DNA of 64,000 nucleotides from Bacteroidota bacterium (lineage in GTDB: Bacteria; Bacteroidota; Bacteroidia; Flavobacteriales; Flavobacteriaceae). The position numbers were made by a program, and so were the translations under genes. The DNA lies in the NCBI GenBank assembly GCA_027619415.1, contig JAQCFO010000004.1, positions 31,835 through 95,834 on the forward strand, read 5' to 3'. The notes beneath the pieces are model-generated. The model saw only the letters and a program-made list of their open reading frames with translations, was not told where the DNA came from and did not search any database. Of this stretch, positions 16,817 to 24,605 are shown in pieces; position 1 is the first letter of the stretch, and the number at the start of each line of letters is the position of its first letter.

Positions 16817-17595
16817 TATTCTAAAGTTAATTTAGTACAATTATTTTCTTCGTTAATAATATTGTGATTTCCAATAAACACATTCTCCACACCTTTTTCC
16901 AAAGCAGAAAAACAATTTTCAATTTTCGGAATCATTCCATCAGTAATTATATTTTTATTTATTAAATCCTTGTATTCAGATAGTCTAATATATTTCTTTA
17001 TACTACTTTCGTCATTTTGATCAATTAATAAACCTGGTTTGTCAAAACAATATTTTAGAGTAACATCAAATTCTTTTGATAATGCAATAGAAACAACAGA
17101 AGTAATTGAGTCAGCATTAGTATTTAAAATTTGTCCTTGACCATCATGTGATAATGAACAAACAACAGGTGTTATATTAGAGTTTAATAAAATTTTAATA
17201 ATATCTACGTTAACTTCTTCTATATCTCCGACAAAGCCATAATCTATTTCATTAATAACTCTTTTTTTAGCTCTGATTAAATTGCAATCAACTCCAGACA
17301 AGCCTATTGTATTGCAATTGTATTTTTGAAGTTTAGCAACAATATTTTTGTTTAACAATCCCGCATAAGTCATTATGATTACATCTAAAGTTTTACCGTC
17401 TGTAATTCTTCTTCCATTTATTAATTTCGCGTCAATTCCAAGTTTGTTTAAGTTATCTGAAGCTACTAAACCACCTCCGTGAACTAGTAATTTCATTCCT
17501 TCAATTTTAGAAAAATCTTTTAAAAATTGATTTAAAATAATTTTATCATTTATTATGCCTCCTCCAACTTTAACTATTGTTAATTTATTTCTCAT
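16816..17595 (-). CDS. argB: N-acetylglutamate (or N-succinylglutamate) kinase
   Basis: 259 residues of the amino-acid kinase fold. Motifs: N-terminal IVKVGGGIIND (phosphate-binding Lys), LVHGGG and GLSGVDCNLIRAKKR, GQGQILNTNADSITSVVSIAL-type segment for substrate and ATP binding, DGMIPKIENC near the end. It phosphorylates the N-acylated glutamate. It lacks the N-terminal helix found in hexameric arginine-inhibited kinases, so allosteric arginine control is less likely. That would leave the leader region as the more likely arginine sensor (inference). Overlaps argF' by 11 bp. Confidence 0.93.
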   Translation of the reverse strand: MRNKLTIVKVGGGIINDKIILNQFLKDFSKIEGMKLLVHGGGLVASDNLNKLGIDAKLINGRRITDGKTLDVIIMTYAGLLNKNIVAKLQKYNCNTIGLSGVDCNLIRAKKRVINEIDYGFVGDIEEVNVDIIKILLNSNITPVVCSLSHDGQGQILNTNADSITSVVSIALSKEFDVTLKYCFDKPGLLIDQNDESSIKKYIRLSEYKDLINKNIITDGMIPKIENCFSALEKGVENVFIGNHNIINEENNCTKLTLE

Positions 17596-18535
17596 TAGTA
17601 ATCATTTTTTTTAAAATAATTTGAGCTGCATATGTTCTATTGTTAGCTTGTTGAATTACTAATGAATTATCTGAATCAATTACCTTGTCTGAAACAATTA
17701 CATTTCTTCTTACAGGGAGACAATGCATGAATTTTGCATTATTAGTTAATTCCATTTTTTCCGTATTAATTAACCATGAATTATCATTGAGCAATATTTT
17801 CCCGTAATTGTCATAGCTGGACCAATTTTTTGCATAAATAAAATCAGCATTTTTAAATGCTTTTTTTTGATCATAAATAACCTTTATTCCTTGAGTTATT
17901 TCTGGATTTAGATTATAACCTTCAGGATTAGCAATAACAAACTCATAATCAGTAACCTTCATCATATTAACAAATGAATTTGCAACAGCATGTGGAAGAG
18001 CTTTTGGGTGAGGCGCCCAGCTCAAAACTACTTTTGGTTTAGATGTTTTAATGTTTTCTTTAATTGTTATCGCATCAGCTAATGCTTGTAAGGGATGAGC
18101 TATAGAGCTCTCCATGTTTAATACTGGTACTGTCGCGTATTTTAAGAAAGAGTTTATTATTTTTTCTCCTTCATCATCAACTTTGTTTGTAAGAGTTGCA
18201 AATGCTCTAATTGCAATAATATCACAATATTGAGAAATAACTTTAGCTGCTTCTTTAATGTGTTCAGCTTTATCACCAGACATTATCGATTGATCTTCAA
18301 ATTCAAGATTCCATCCTTCATTATTAAAATTCATGATCATGGTATTTAAACCTAAAAGTGAAGCGGCTTTTAAAGTGCTCAACCTGGTTCTAAGACTTGG
18401 GTTAAAGAATATCATGCCTAAAATTTTATTTTCTCCAATTTTTTTAAAAGCATGTGAATTGTTTTTTAAAAATATCGCTTGTTTAACAAGAGATTTATAA
18501 TCCACTACATCATTAATGTTTATAAAATTTTTCAT
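17585..18535 (-). CDS. argF': N-acyl-L-ornithine carbamoyltransferase (ArgF', acetyl- or succinyl-ornithine type)
   Basis: 316 residues. The carbamoyl-phosphate loop is present as FFNPSLRTRLST (S-x-R-T-R), with HPLQALADA and the C-terminal HCLPVRRNV found in ArgF'-type enzymes (ordinary OTCases have HCLP with different neighbours). These enzymes carbamoylate N-acetyl- or N-succinyl-ornithine rather than free ornithine, as in Xanthomonas and Bacteroides. The segment I believe decides between acyl groups reads GDKAEHIKE (about residues 87-95). The key position appears to be Ala, where I expect Pro (succinyl) or Glu (acetyl); substrate stays open. Overlaps argD by 4 bp. Confidence 0.88.
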   Translation of the reverse strand: MKNFININDVVDYKSLVKQAIFLKNNSHAFKKIGENKILGMIFFNPSLRTRLSTLKAASLLGLNTMIMNFNNEGWNLEFEDQSIMSGDKAEHIKEAAKVISQYCDIIAIRAFATLTNKVDDEGEKIINSFLKYATVPVLNMESSIAHPLQALADAITIKENIKTSKPKVVLSWAPHPKALPHAVANSFVNMMKVTDYEFVIANPEGYNLNPEITQGIKVIYDQKKAFKNADFIYAKNWSSYDNYGKILLNDNSWLINTEKMELTNNAKFMHCLPVRRNVIVSDKVIDSDNSLVIQQANNRTYAAQIILKKMITNEK

Positions 18536-19659
18536 GATAATTCTATTTTTAAAGCATCATAAAGCATATCGATATGTTTTTTTTTAATATTTAAAGGAGG
18601 AAGTATTCTTAATAGATTTTTGTTTGAACTCCCACCAGTAAAAATTTTATGTTTAAAAATTAATTTTTTTCTCAGTTCTTTTACTTCAAAATCAAATTCT
18701 AAACCAAGCATTAAACCTCTTCCTTTAATATTCATTACTGATTTAATATTTGATATTTTTTTTATAAAATAGTTGCCTAATTCTTTTGAATTATTCATTA
18801 GTTGTTCATTTTCAATTGTTTGTAAAACTGCAATGACTGCTGAACAAGCGAGGTGATTTCCTCCAAAAGTTGTTCCTAACATACCGAATTGAGCATTTAT
18901 TTTTTTACTTATTAATACTCCACCAACAGGAAAGCCATTTCCCATTCCTTTTGCCATAGAGATAATATCTGGCTCGATTCCATGTTTTTGAAATGCAAAA
19001 AAGTCACCAGTTCTTCCAAAGCCTGATTGAACTTCATCAGCAATAAGGCACACATTACTTTTTTTACATATATCAGCTAAGAATTTAACAAAATCTGTAT
19101 CAGGCTCATTTAAACCGCCAACTCCCTGTATAGATTCAATTATTACTGCACACACATCCTTTTTACATATTTCTTTTTTTAGATTTTCTTTATCGTTAAA
19201 ATTTAAAAAAGTCACATTAATTGAATTATTAAGTTTGGATTTTATACTTAAGTTGTCCGTTGAAGCTAAAGCAGCATTACTTCTCCCATGAAATGAATTT
19301 TTAAATGCAATAATTTTTGATTTTCCTGTATTAAAAGAGGCTACTTGTAAAGCATTTTCATTTGCTTCTGCTCCAGTACTACACATGAATAGATTATAAT
19401 CTACGCAGTTAGACTGTTTTATAATTTCATCTGCAACTTTTTGCTGTAGCTCGTTAATTATATAATTTGAATAAAAACCAATTTTATTTAATTGATTTGA
19501 TAATTCTTTAATATATAATGGGTGACTGTGTCCGATTGAAATAACCGCATGACCACCATATAAATCAAGAAATTTTGTACCATCCTTGTCATATACATAA
19601 CATCCTTTAGCATGTGATGGTATAATTTGATATAAAGGATAAACATTGAATAAATTCAT
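18532..19659 (-). CDS. argD: N-acylornithine aminotransferase
   Basis: 375 residues, class III PLP aminotransferase. Seen: STGAEANENALQVA near the phosphate-binding site, HGRSNAALAST, LIADEVQSGFGRTG with the cofactor Asp, and the PLP lysine in SMAKGMGNGFPVGG. It converts N-acetyl- (or N-succinyl-) glutamate semialdehyde to the ornithine derivative using glutamate. Two bases separate it from argC and it overlaps argF' by four. Confidence 0.94.
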   Translation of the reverse strand: MNLFNVYPLYQIIPSHAKGCYVYDKDGTKFLDLYGGHAVISIGHSHPLYIKELSNQLNKIGFYSNYIINELQQKVADEIIKQSNCVDYNLFMCSTGAEANENALQVASFNTGKSKIIAFKNSFHGRSNAALASTDNLSIKSKLNNSINVTFLNFNDKENLKKEICKKDVCAVIIESIQGVGGLNEPDTDFVKFLADICKKSNVCLIADEVQSGFGRTGDFFAFQKHGIEPDIISMAKGMGNGFPVGGVLISKKINAQFGMLGTTFGGNHLACSAVIAVLQTIENEQLMNNSKELGNYFIKKISNIKSVMNIKGRGLMLGLEFDFEVKELRKKLIFKHKIFTGGSSNKNLLRILPPLNIKKKHIDMLYDALKIELS

Positions 19660-19661
19660 AT

Positions 19662-20660
19662 TTAAAACATTGAACTTTTTAATTTTAATCCTGCATTTTC
19701 ATTTAATTTGAACATTAAATTCATGTTTTGAATTGCTTGACCTGAAGCTCCTTTTATTAAATTATCAATAATTGAAGTGATTAATATTTTGTCATTACTC
19801 TTACTTATATGAATTAGACATTTGTTAGTGTTTATAACTTGTTTTAAATGAATTTCATTTTCAGAAATCACAACAAATGGATGGTTTTTATAAAATATTT
19901 TGTATAAATCTTTTATTACATTTAGATCAACATCACTGTTAAAATAACTAGTACAGAATATTCCTCTAGTAAAATTACCTCTAACTGGTAAGAAATTAAT
20001 TTTATTGGATTTGTTAGATATTTTATTAAATGAAAAATAAATTTCTCCTAGATGTTGATGAGTAAAGGGTTTGTACCAAGAAACATTGCTGTTTCTCCAA
20101 TTGAAATGTGATGTATTGTTAAGCTTTATTCCTGCTCCAGTACTTCCTGTTATGGCGTTGGTGTGAATTTCACTATTTATAAAATTATTTTTTATTGCGG
20201 GAATTAAACCCAACTGTATTGCAGTAGCAAAACATCCTGGATTTGAAATGTTTTTTGCATTTTTAATTTCTTCTTTTTGAAGTTCTGGTAAGCCGTAAAC
20301 AAAGGATCTGGTTGTATTGGTATTTTTTTTTACAAATGAGTTTTCAAGTCTAAAATCTTGACTTAAATCAATTATTCTAGTTTTAGGGTTTATATTGTGG
20401 TTATTTAAAAACTTATTTGAATTACCATGACCTAAGCATAAAAATAATACATCAACATTGTCAACTAGTTTGTTTACAAATTTCATATTTAATTCACCTG
20501 TTAGGTCTTGATGAATATCAGAAATATACCTTTCATTATTGACATTACTATACGCAAAAATTAGTTCAGATTCTGGGTGGTTTATTAGTAACCTTATAAG
20601 CTCCCCACCTGTATATCCAGATGCACCTACAATCCCAATTCCAATTTTATTTATTGACAT
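19662..20660 (-). CDS. argC: N-acetyl-gamma-glutamyl-phosphate reductase
   Basis: 332 residues. The N-terminal Rossmann fold begins GIVGASGYTGGELIRLL (NADP binding), and the catalytic cysteine is in NPGCFATAIQLGLIPA. Also seen are GSTGAGIKLNNTSHF and PFTHQHLGEI, and PVRGNFTRGIF near the substrate site. It reduces the acylglutamyl phosphate made by ArgB to the semialdehyde. The reading frame overlaps the 3' end of argG by 14 bp. Confidence 0.95.
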   Translation of the reverse strand: MSINKIGIGIVGASGYTGGELIRLLINHPESELIFAYSNVNNERYISDIHQDLTGELNMKFVNKLVDNVDVLFLCLGHGNSNKFLNNHNINPKTRIIDLSQDFRLENSFVKKNTNTTRSFVYGLPELQKEEIKNAKNISNPGCFATAIQLGLIPAIKNNFINSEIHTNAITGSTGAGIKLNNTSHFNWRNSNVSWYKPFTHQHLGEIYFSFNKISNKSNKINFLPVRGNFTRGIFCTSYFNSDVDLNVIKDLYKIFYKNHPFVVISENEIHLKQVINTNKCLIHISKSNDKILITSIIDNLIKGASGQAIQNMNLMFKLNENAGLKLKSSMF

Positions 20661-21825
20661 GTTTATATATTTTATTTTGATTAGAAGTAATTTTTATAAA
20701 ACCTTTCGCATCTTCAGCAGTCCATTTTTTATTTACTTCTCCGTAAGAACCAAAACCTGAATTCATAAGATCGTTATTTGATCTTATTCCATTTAATTCG
20801 AATCTATATGGGCTAAGAGTAGCAAATACTTCTCCGTTAACATTTTTTTGACTACTATCTAAAAAGCTTTCAATATCTCTAATTACAGGTTCTAAATACT
20901 GACCTTCATGAAGAAGCATGCCATAAAAATTTGATAATTGTTCTTTTTGGAATTGCTGCCATTTTGTTAACGTGTGTTTTTCTAATAAATGATGAGCTTT
21001 TAAAATTAACATTGGTCCTCCAGCTTGAAAACCAACTCTTCCTTTAATACCAATAATTGTATCACCAACGTGTATGTCTCTACCAATACAATATCGATCA
21101 CAAATTTTTGATATTTTTTCTATGCATTCGACCGGATCATATTGCTGATCGTCTATTCCAGAGATCTCTCCTTTATTAAAACTTAATTTAATTTCTTTTT
21201 TAAATGTGTTCTTTAGGCTGTTAGGATATGCTTCTTCTGGTAATTTTCTTTCAGAAGATAAAGTTTCGTAACCACCAATACTAGTACCCCAAAGTCCTTT
21301 ATTTATAGAATATTTTGCTTTTTCCCAATTAAATTTTACTCCATTATTTTTTAAATATTTAATTTCATCCTGCCTTGATAAATTACCATCTCTAATTGGA
21401 GTTATTATTTTAATTTCTGGAGCAATTACTTGAAAAACCATATCAAATCTAACTTGGTCATTTCCAGCTCCAGTGCTTCCATGAGCTAGATGGGTTGCAT
21501 TATGTTTTTTTGCGTATTTCGCTATTTCTAAAGCCTGTATAGTTCTTTCAGCACTTACTGAAAGAGGGTAGGTATTGTTCCTAAGTACATTTCCAAAGAC
21601 TAAAAATTTAATTATTTTATTGTAATATGATTGAACAGCATTAATTGATTTAAACTGAAATGCACCCATTTTAATTGCTTTTTCTTTAATTTTTTCAGTT
21701 TCACTTATTGTAAAGCCGCCAGTATTTATGTTAATCGCATGAACTTCATTTCCTTCTTTAGAAAGCTTATTAAGACAATATGAAGTGTCAAGACCTCCAC
21801 TATATGCTAATATTATTTTTTTCAT
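20647..21825 (-). CDS. argG: Argininosuccinate synthase
   Basis: 392 residues from the ATG at 21825. The track's earlier start (21867) lies inside the upstream acetyltransferase and adds 14 unlikely residues before MKKIILAYSGGLDTSYCL, the ATP pyrophosphatase P-loop. Other family motifs: HGSTGAGNDQVRFD and the ATP/citrulline segment SIGGYETLSSE; a tetramer C-terminus is present. It joins citrulline and aspartate. Its ATG overlaps the stop of the acetyltransferase by 4 bp, indicating translational coupling. Confidence 0.95.
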   Translation of the reverse strand: MKKIILAYSGGLDTSYCLNKLSKEGNEVHAININTGGFTISETEKIKEKAIKMGAFQFKSINAVQSYYNKIIKFLVFGNVLRNNTYPLSVSAERTIQALEIAKYAKKHNATHLAHGSTGAGNDQVRFDMVFQVIAPEIKIITPIRDGNLSRQDEIKYLKNNGVKFNWEKAKYSINKGLWGTSIGGYETLSSERKLPEEAYPNSLKNTFKKEIKLSFNKGEISGIDDQQYDPVECIEKISKICDRYCIGRDIHVGDTIIGIKGRVGFQAGGPMLILKAHHLLEKHTLTKWQQFQKEQLSNFYGMLLHEGQYLEPVIRDIESFLDSSQKNVNGEVFATLSPYRFELNGIRSNNDLMNSGFGSYGEVNKKWTAEDAKGFIKITSNQNKIYKHVNK

Positions 21826-22352
21826 TTGTTTGATTTTGAATTGTAAAGCATCCCTGTGCAAAGGCACATTTCTCTTTTGGTTCTAATTAATACATCATAA
21901 TTTTTACATGTTTGACAGCCTTTCCAGAATTCATCATCATCTGTCAACTCAGAGAAAGTCACTGGCTTGTATCCTAATTCGTAATTAATTTTCATAACTG
22001 GTAGACCAGTTGTTATCCCAAATATTTTGGCATCTGGATATTTTTTTTTTGAATGATTGAAAATCAGAGTTTTGATTTTCTTAGCTAACCCATTTCCTCT
22101 AAATTTTGGAGCAACGATTAACCCTGAATGAGCAACATATTTTCCATGACTCCATACCTCTATATAGCAAAAACCTGCAAATTCATTATTGTTAATAGCT
22201 ATTATGGCATTTTTATTTTCAATTTTAGTTCTTATATATTGAGGAGTCCTCAAAGCAATGCCAGTTCCTCTGACCTTGGCAGATAAACTAATAGTTTCTG
22301 AAATTATGTTACAATATTTAATGTGCTTCAATGAAGCAATGAGGATTTTCAC
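21822..22352 (-). CDS. GNAT acetyltransferase heading the arginine operon (probable N-acylglutamate synthase)
   Basis: About 176 residues if started at GTG 22352, giving VKILIASLKHIKYC. I prefer this to the track's ATG at 22436, which would overlap the leader peptide ORF and add a low-complexity stretch coded by a T11 run. GNAT features: beta4 HSGLIVAP, then the acetyl-CoA loop KFRGNGLAKKI (R/Q-x-x-G-x-G/A) and GYKPVTFSEL. A C-terminal cysteine set (GCQTCKNYD, MCLCTG) is unusual and could bind zinc. As first gene before argGCDF'BEH, and with no argA or argJ present, it probably supplies N-acetyl- or N-succinylglutamate. The role is inferred from context. Confidence 0.78.
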   Translation of the reverse strand: MKILIASLKHIKYCNIISETISLSAKVRGTGIALRTPQYIRTKIENKNAIIAINNNEFAGFCYIEVWSHGKYVAHSGLIVAPKFRGNGLAKKIKTLIFNHSKKKYPDAKIFGITTGLPVMKINYELGYKPVTFSELTDDDEFWKGCQTCKNYDVLIRTKREMCLCTGMLYNSKSNK

Positions 22353-22394
22353 GATGATTTTAAAAAAAAAAATAATTAAGATTGAATTTGAAAT

Positions 22395-22416
22395 GAAACT
22401 GGACTCACCTAGTTTC
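22395..22416 (-). promoter_or_regulatory. Hairpin in the arginine operon leader, directly after the leader-peptide stop
   Basis: Minus strand GAAACTAGG-TGAGT-CCAGTTTC: 6 bp plus 2 bp of stem, one bulged base and a 5-nt loop. It begins at the base following the TAA of the leader ORF, where a terminating ribosome would cover it. An U11 run lies 22 nt further on, so it is not a canonical terminator by itself; alternative folds with the GC-rich part upstream are possible. Confidence 0.55.
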
Positions 22417-22503
22417 TTAAATAGAAAAAGACCCAATAGGGCGGGCGCGACGTGAAACGCGAGTTATAGTAATGGCTATATATATTCTATTTATAAAATT
22501 CAC
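22417..22503 (-). CDS. Putative arginine leader peptide (28 codons)
   Basis: Not in the ORF track. On the minus strand a GTG at 22503 opens a 28-codon frame ending TAA (22419-22417). Its middle encodes TRVSRRARPIG, with Arg codons CGC, CGT, CGC, CGC within seven codons, plus one AGA earlier. The stretch is sharply GC-rich in an AT-rich genome whose proteins mostly use AGA. The GTG is 5 nt after a good promoter box, and the stop abuts a hairpin. The next gene is the first of the arginine operon. This is the layout of an amino-acid attenuator leader (compare hisL, trpL and ilvL of enterobacteria). There is no ATG in frame, so a leaderless GTG start must be assumed. Expression and function are inferred. 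Confidence 0.6.
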   Translation of the reverse strand: MNFINRIYIAITITRVSRRARPIGSFSI

Positions 22504-22508
22504 AAAAG

Positions 22509-22538
22509 CAAATATGAAATATTTTTTTGTATTTACAA
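22509..22538 (-). promoter_or_regulatory. Promoter of the arginine operon
   Basis: Minus strand TTG (22538-22536), 19-nt spacer, CATATTTG (22516-22509): the Bacteroidetes sigma-ABfr pattern TTG-N19-TAnnTTTG with one mismatch (C for T). The predicted transcript would start near 22503, giving about 150 nt of leader before the acetyltransferase gene. Confidence 0.6.
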
Positions 22539-22633
22539 AATTTTATTTTGAGTATCAATATCTCTAAATTAAAAGCATTTAGGGTAGGCAAGAGACTAAT
22601 TAGAATGGGACTGCTTATTATTTTGAATTTATT

Positions 22634-23101
22634 TTAGCAACAAGTTCCTAATGTTGAACAAGAAGATTGATTATTTAAATCGGATAATTTTATTTTTTGT
22701 ATTTCCAAAGGAATTCCACAATTATCTTTTGACAAACAATCAGTTTGTTTAGATTTTAATAAAAAATTTTTTCCATCAAAATCAAGTGCAAATTTACTAA
22801 TGCTTTCTGCTTGATATTCAACTTCTATATCTAAATCATCTATTTTTAAAATTTTTTCTGATAATTTGATAATTTTTAATAACCTTTTCGGATGCAATCT
22901 ATGGTCAAAATCATTTGCATTCCAAAGTTGAAAATTTACAATTTCTTCATTTCTTAAGTTTCCACCACAATCAATAAAATTTTTAGTGATTTTACCAACT
23001 TCTGTAATATGAAAGTGCTTAGGAACAAATTCCTTATTCGGCAATTTAAACTCTATTATTTCCAATTTTAATAAAACTAATTTTAATTCTGATAATTTCA
23101 T
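22634..23101 (-). CDS. DUF6428-like small protein with cysteine-rich tail
   Basis: 155 residues, no signal peptide. The core has PKHFHITEVGKITKNFIDCGG and FQLWNANDFDHRLHPKRLLKI, which I recognise as the DUF6428 family seen in Flavobacteria and Cytophaga. Function is unknown; relatives often sit near ArsR-type regulators or arsenic genes, but no such gene is near here. The protein ends SSCSTLGTCC and also has DCLSKDNCG, so a thiol or metal-binding role is plausible. Its TAnnTTTG box is 4 nt before the ATG, suggesting a leaderless mRNA. Divergent from pabB. Confidence 0.7.
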   Translation of the reverse strand: MKLSELKLVLLKLEIIEFKLPNKEFVPKHFHITEVGKITKNFIDCGGNLRNEEIVNFQLWNANDFDHRLHPKRLLKIIKLSEKILKIDDLDIEVEYQAESISKFALDFDGKNFLLKSKQTDCLSKDNCGIPLEIQKIKLSDLNNQSSCSTLGTCC

Positions 23102-23105
23102 AATG

Positions 23106-23113
23106 CAAATATA
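23106..23113 (-). promoter_or_regulatory. Promoter -7 box of the DUF6428 gene (near-leaderless)
   Basis: Minus strand TATATTTG is a perfect TAnnTTTG and lies 4 nt before the ATG. The -33 element is not evident. Confidence 0.45.
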
Positions 23114-23281
23114 TACGTTGCTGAATTAAAAAATAAAATATTCCTATATAGATTGAATTAGGATTAGTTGCTTTAAAAGTTGTATTTGTAAAATTCACTT
23201 TGCTAATATTAAAAAAAAATCAAATTAAACTATTGATAAGAATACTATTAGTTAAATTAGCTATAAATAAATATTCCTTAA

Positions 23282-24568
23282 TTGATTAGAGTTTCTAGAT
23301 CCTTTAAATTAAAAGATGTCAGTTCTTTTAAGAAAAAACTTTTTAAATGGTCCGCTAATTCGGATATTTCAGTTTTTTTAAATTCCAATAATTATGAGTC
23401 TGACATAGGTGAGTATGATGCGATTTTAGCCATAGGACTTCATTCAAAAACTCAATTTACTAAACAAAATTCTTTAACAAAATTAGACGATTACATTAAT
23501 CAAACTAAAGATTGGGTTTTTGGATATTTATCTTATGATTTGAAAAATGAATTAGAAAAACTTAATAGTAAAAACATTGATAGTTTTTTCCTGCCAAATT
23601 TATTTTTTTTTCAACCAAAAAAAATATGGTTAGTTTCTAAACATTCAGTTGAGGCACTTTATTTAGACGGAAGTCTAATTCAAGACGATTGGATTGAAAT
23701 TAACGAAACATCTCCTTTTTATAATTTTTCAAAGTCAAACAAAATAAAATTAAAAAAAAGATTGAATAAAAATCAATACAAAAATAACATTTGCTTATTA
23801 TTAAATCATATTAACAGGGGGGATGTGTATGAGGCTAATTATTGTATGGAATGGTTTTCTGAAAATTCCGTGATAATTCCAGAAGAAGTATACCTTAAAC
23901 TTAACGAAATTTCTACAACACCTATGAGTGCTTATTTTAAAAATAAGAATCTTTACCTGTTGTCTTCTTCACCTGAAAGATATATTAAAAGAATTAATGA
24001 CAGGATCGTAAGTCAACCCATAAAAGGGACTTCCAGAAGAGATCAAAATAATTTGATAGATTCAAAATTAATGAAAGAACTAGAGCTTAATGTTAAAGAA
24101 AGATCTGAAAATATAATGATTGTTGATCTAATTCGTAACGATCTTTCTAGATTTTCTATTCCGGGATCTGTTAAAGTTAATGAGTTATGTAAAGTGTATC
24201 CTTTTAAACAAGTTCATCAAATGATATCAACTGTAGAATCTAAAGTTCAATCTAATTTAAGTTTTGCAGAAATTATAAAATCTACTTTTCCTATGGGAAG
24301 TATGACAGGAGCACCTAAAGTAAGAGCAATGACTATTATTGAAAATTTGGAAGTTTCTACTCGTGGTTTATATAGTGGTGCATTAGGTTACATAAAGCCA
24401 ACAGGTGATTTTGATTTTAATGTAGTTATAAGGTCTCTGATTTATGATTCAGACACTAAATATCTTTCTTTTCATGTTGGTAGCGCTATCACTTCTAAAT
24501 CAGAAATTTTAAAAGAATATGATGAATGCTTGCTTAAGGCAAAAGCAATGATTTCCGTGTTAAAATAA
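23282..24568 (+). CDS. pabB: Aminodeoxychorismate synthase component I (PabB-like)
   Basis: 428 residues of the chorismate-binding family. Seen: SSSPERYI, QPIKGTSRRD, ERSENIMIVDLIRNDL, and the active-site signature PMGSMTGAPKVRAM, then SGALGYIKPTGDFDFNVVIRSL near the end. The short N-terminal domain (about 150 residues) fits PabB rather than TrpE. It aminates chorismate to 4-amino-4-deoxychorismate for folate, taking ammonia from a PabA-type amidotransferase that is not in the window. The start is TTG; no ATG is available before conserved sequence. Followed 28 bp later by tilS on the same strand. Confidence 0.88.
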   Translation: MIRVSRSFKLKDVSSFKKKLFKWSANSDISVFLNSNNYESDIGEYDAILAIGLHSKTQFTKQNSLTKLDDYINQTKDWVFGYLSYDLKNELEKLNSKNIDSFFLPNLFFFQPKKIWLVSKHSVEALYLDGSLIQDDWIEINETSPFYNFSKSNKIKLKKRLNKNQYKNNICLLLNHINRGDVYEANYCMEWFSENSVIIPEEVYLKLNEISTTPMSAYFKNKNLYLLSSSPERYIKRINDRIVSQPIKGTSRRDQNNLIDSKLMKELELNVKERSENIMIVDLIRNDLSRFSIPGSVKVNELCKVYPFKQVHQMISTVESKVQSNLSFAEIIKSTFPMGSMTGAPKVRAMTIIENLEVSTRGLYSGALGYIKPTGDFDFNVVIRSLIYDSDTKYLSFHVGSAITSKSEILKEYDECLLKAKAMISVLK

Positions 24569-24605
24569 TTAATTTTTATATATTAAAAACGTAATATTGC
24601 TTTTG

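Noticed and set aside
22417-22436. ORF-track start of the GNAT gene at 22436
   Set aside because: It overlaps the GC-rich leader ORF, translates a T11 run, and the extra N-terminal residues look like no GNAT start; GTG at 22352 fits better.
22564-22620. Possible RNA element between the arg promoter and the DUF6428 stop (AGGGTAGGCAAGAGACTAATTAGAATGGG)
   Set aside because: No convincing fold, no promoter or U-tract, and nothing recognised; probably ordinary spacer.
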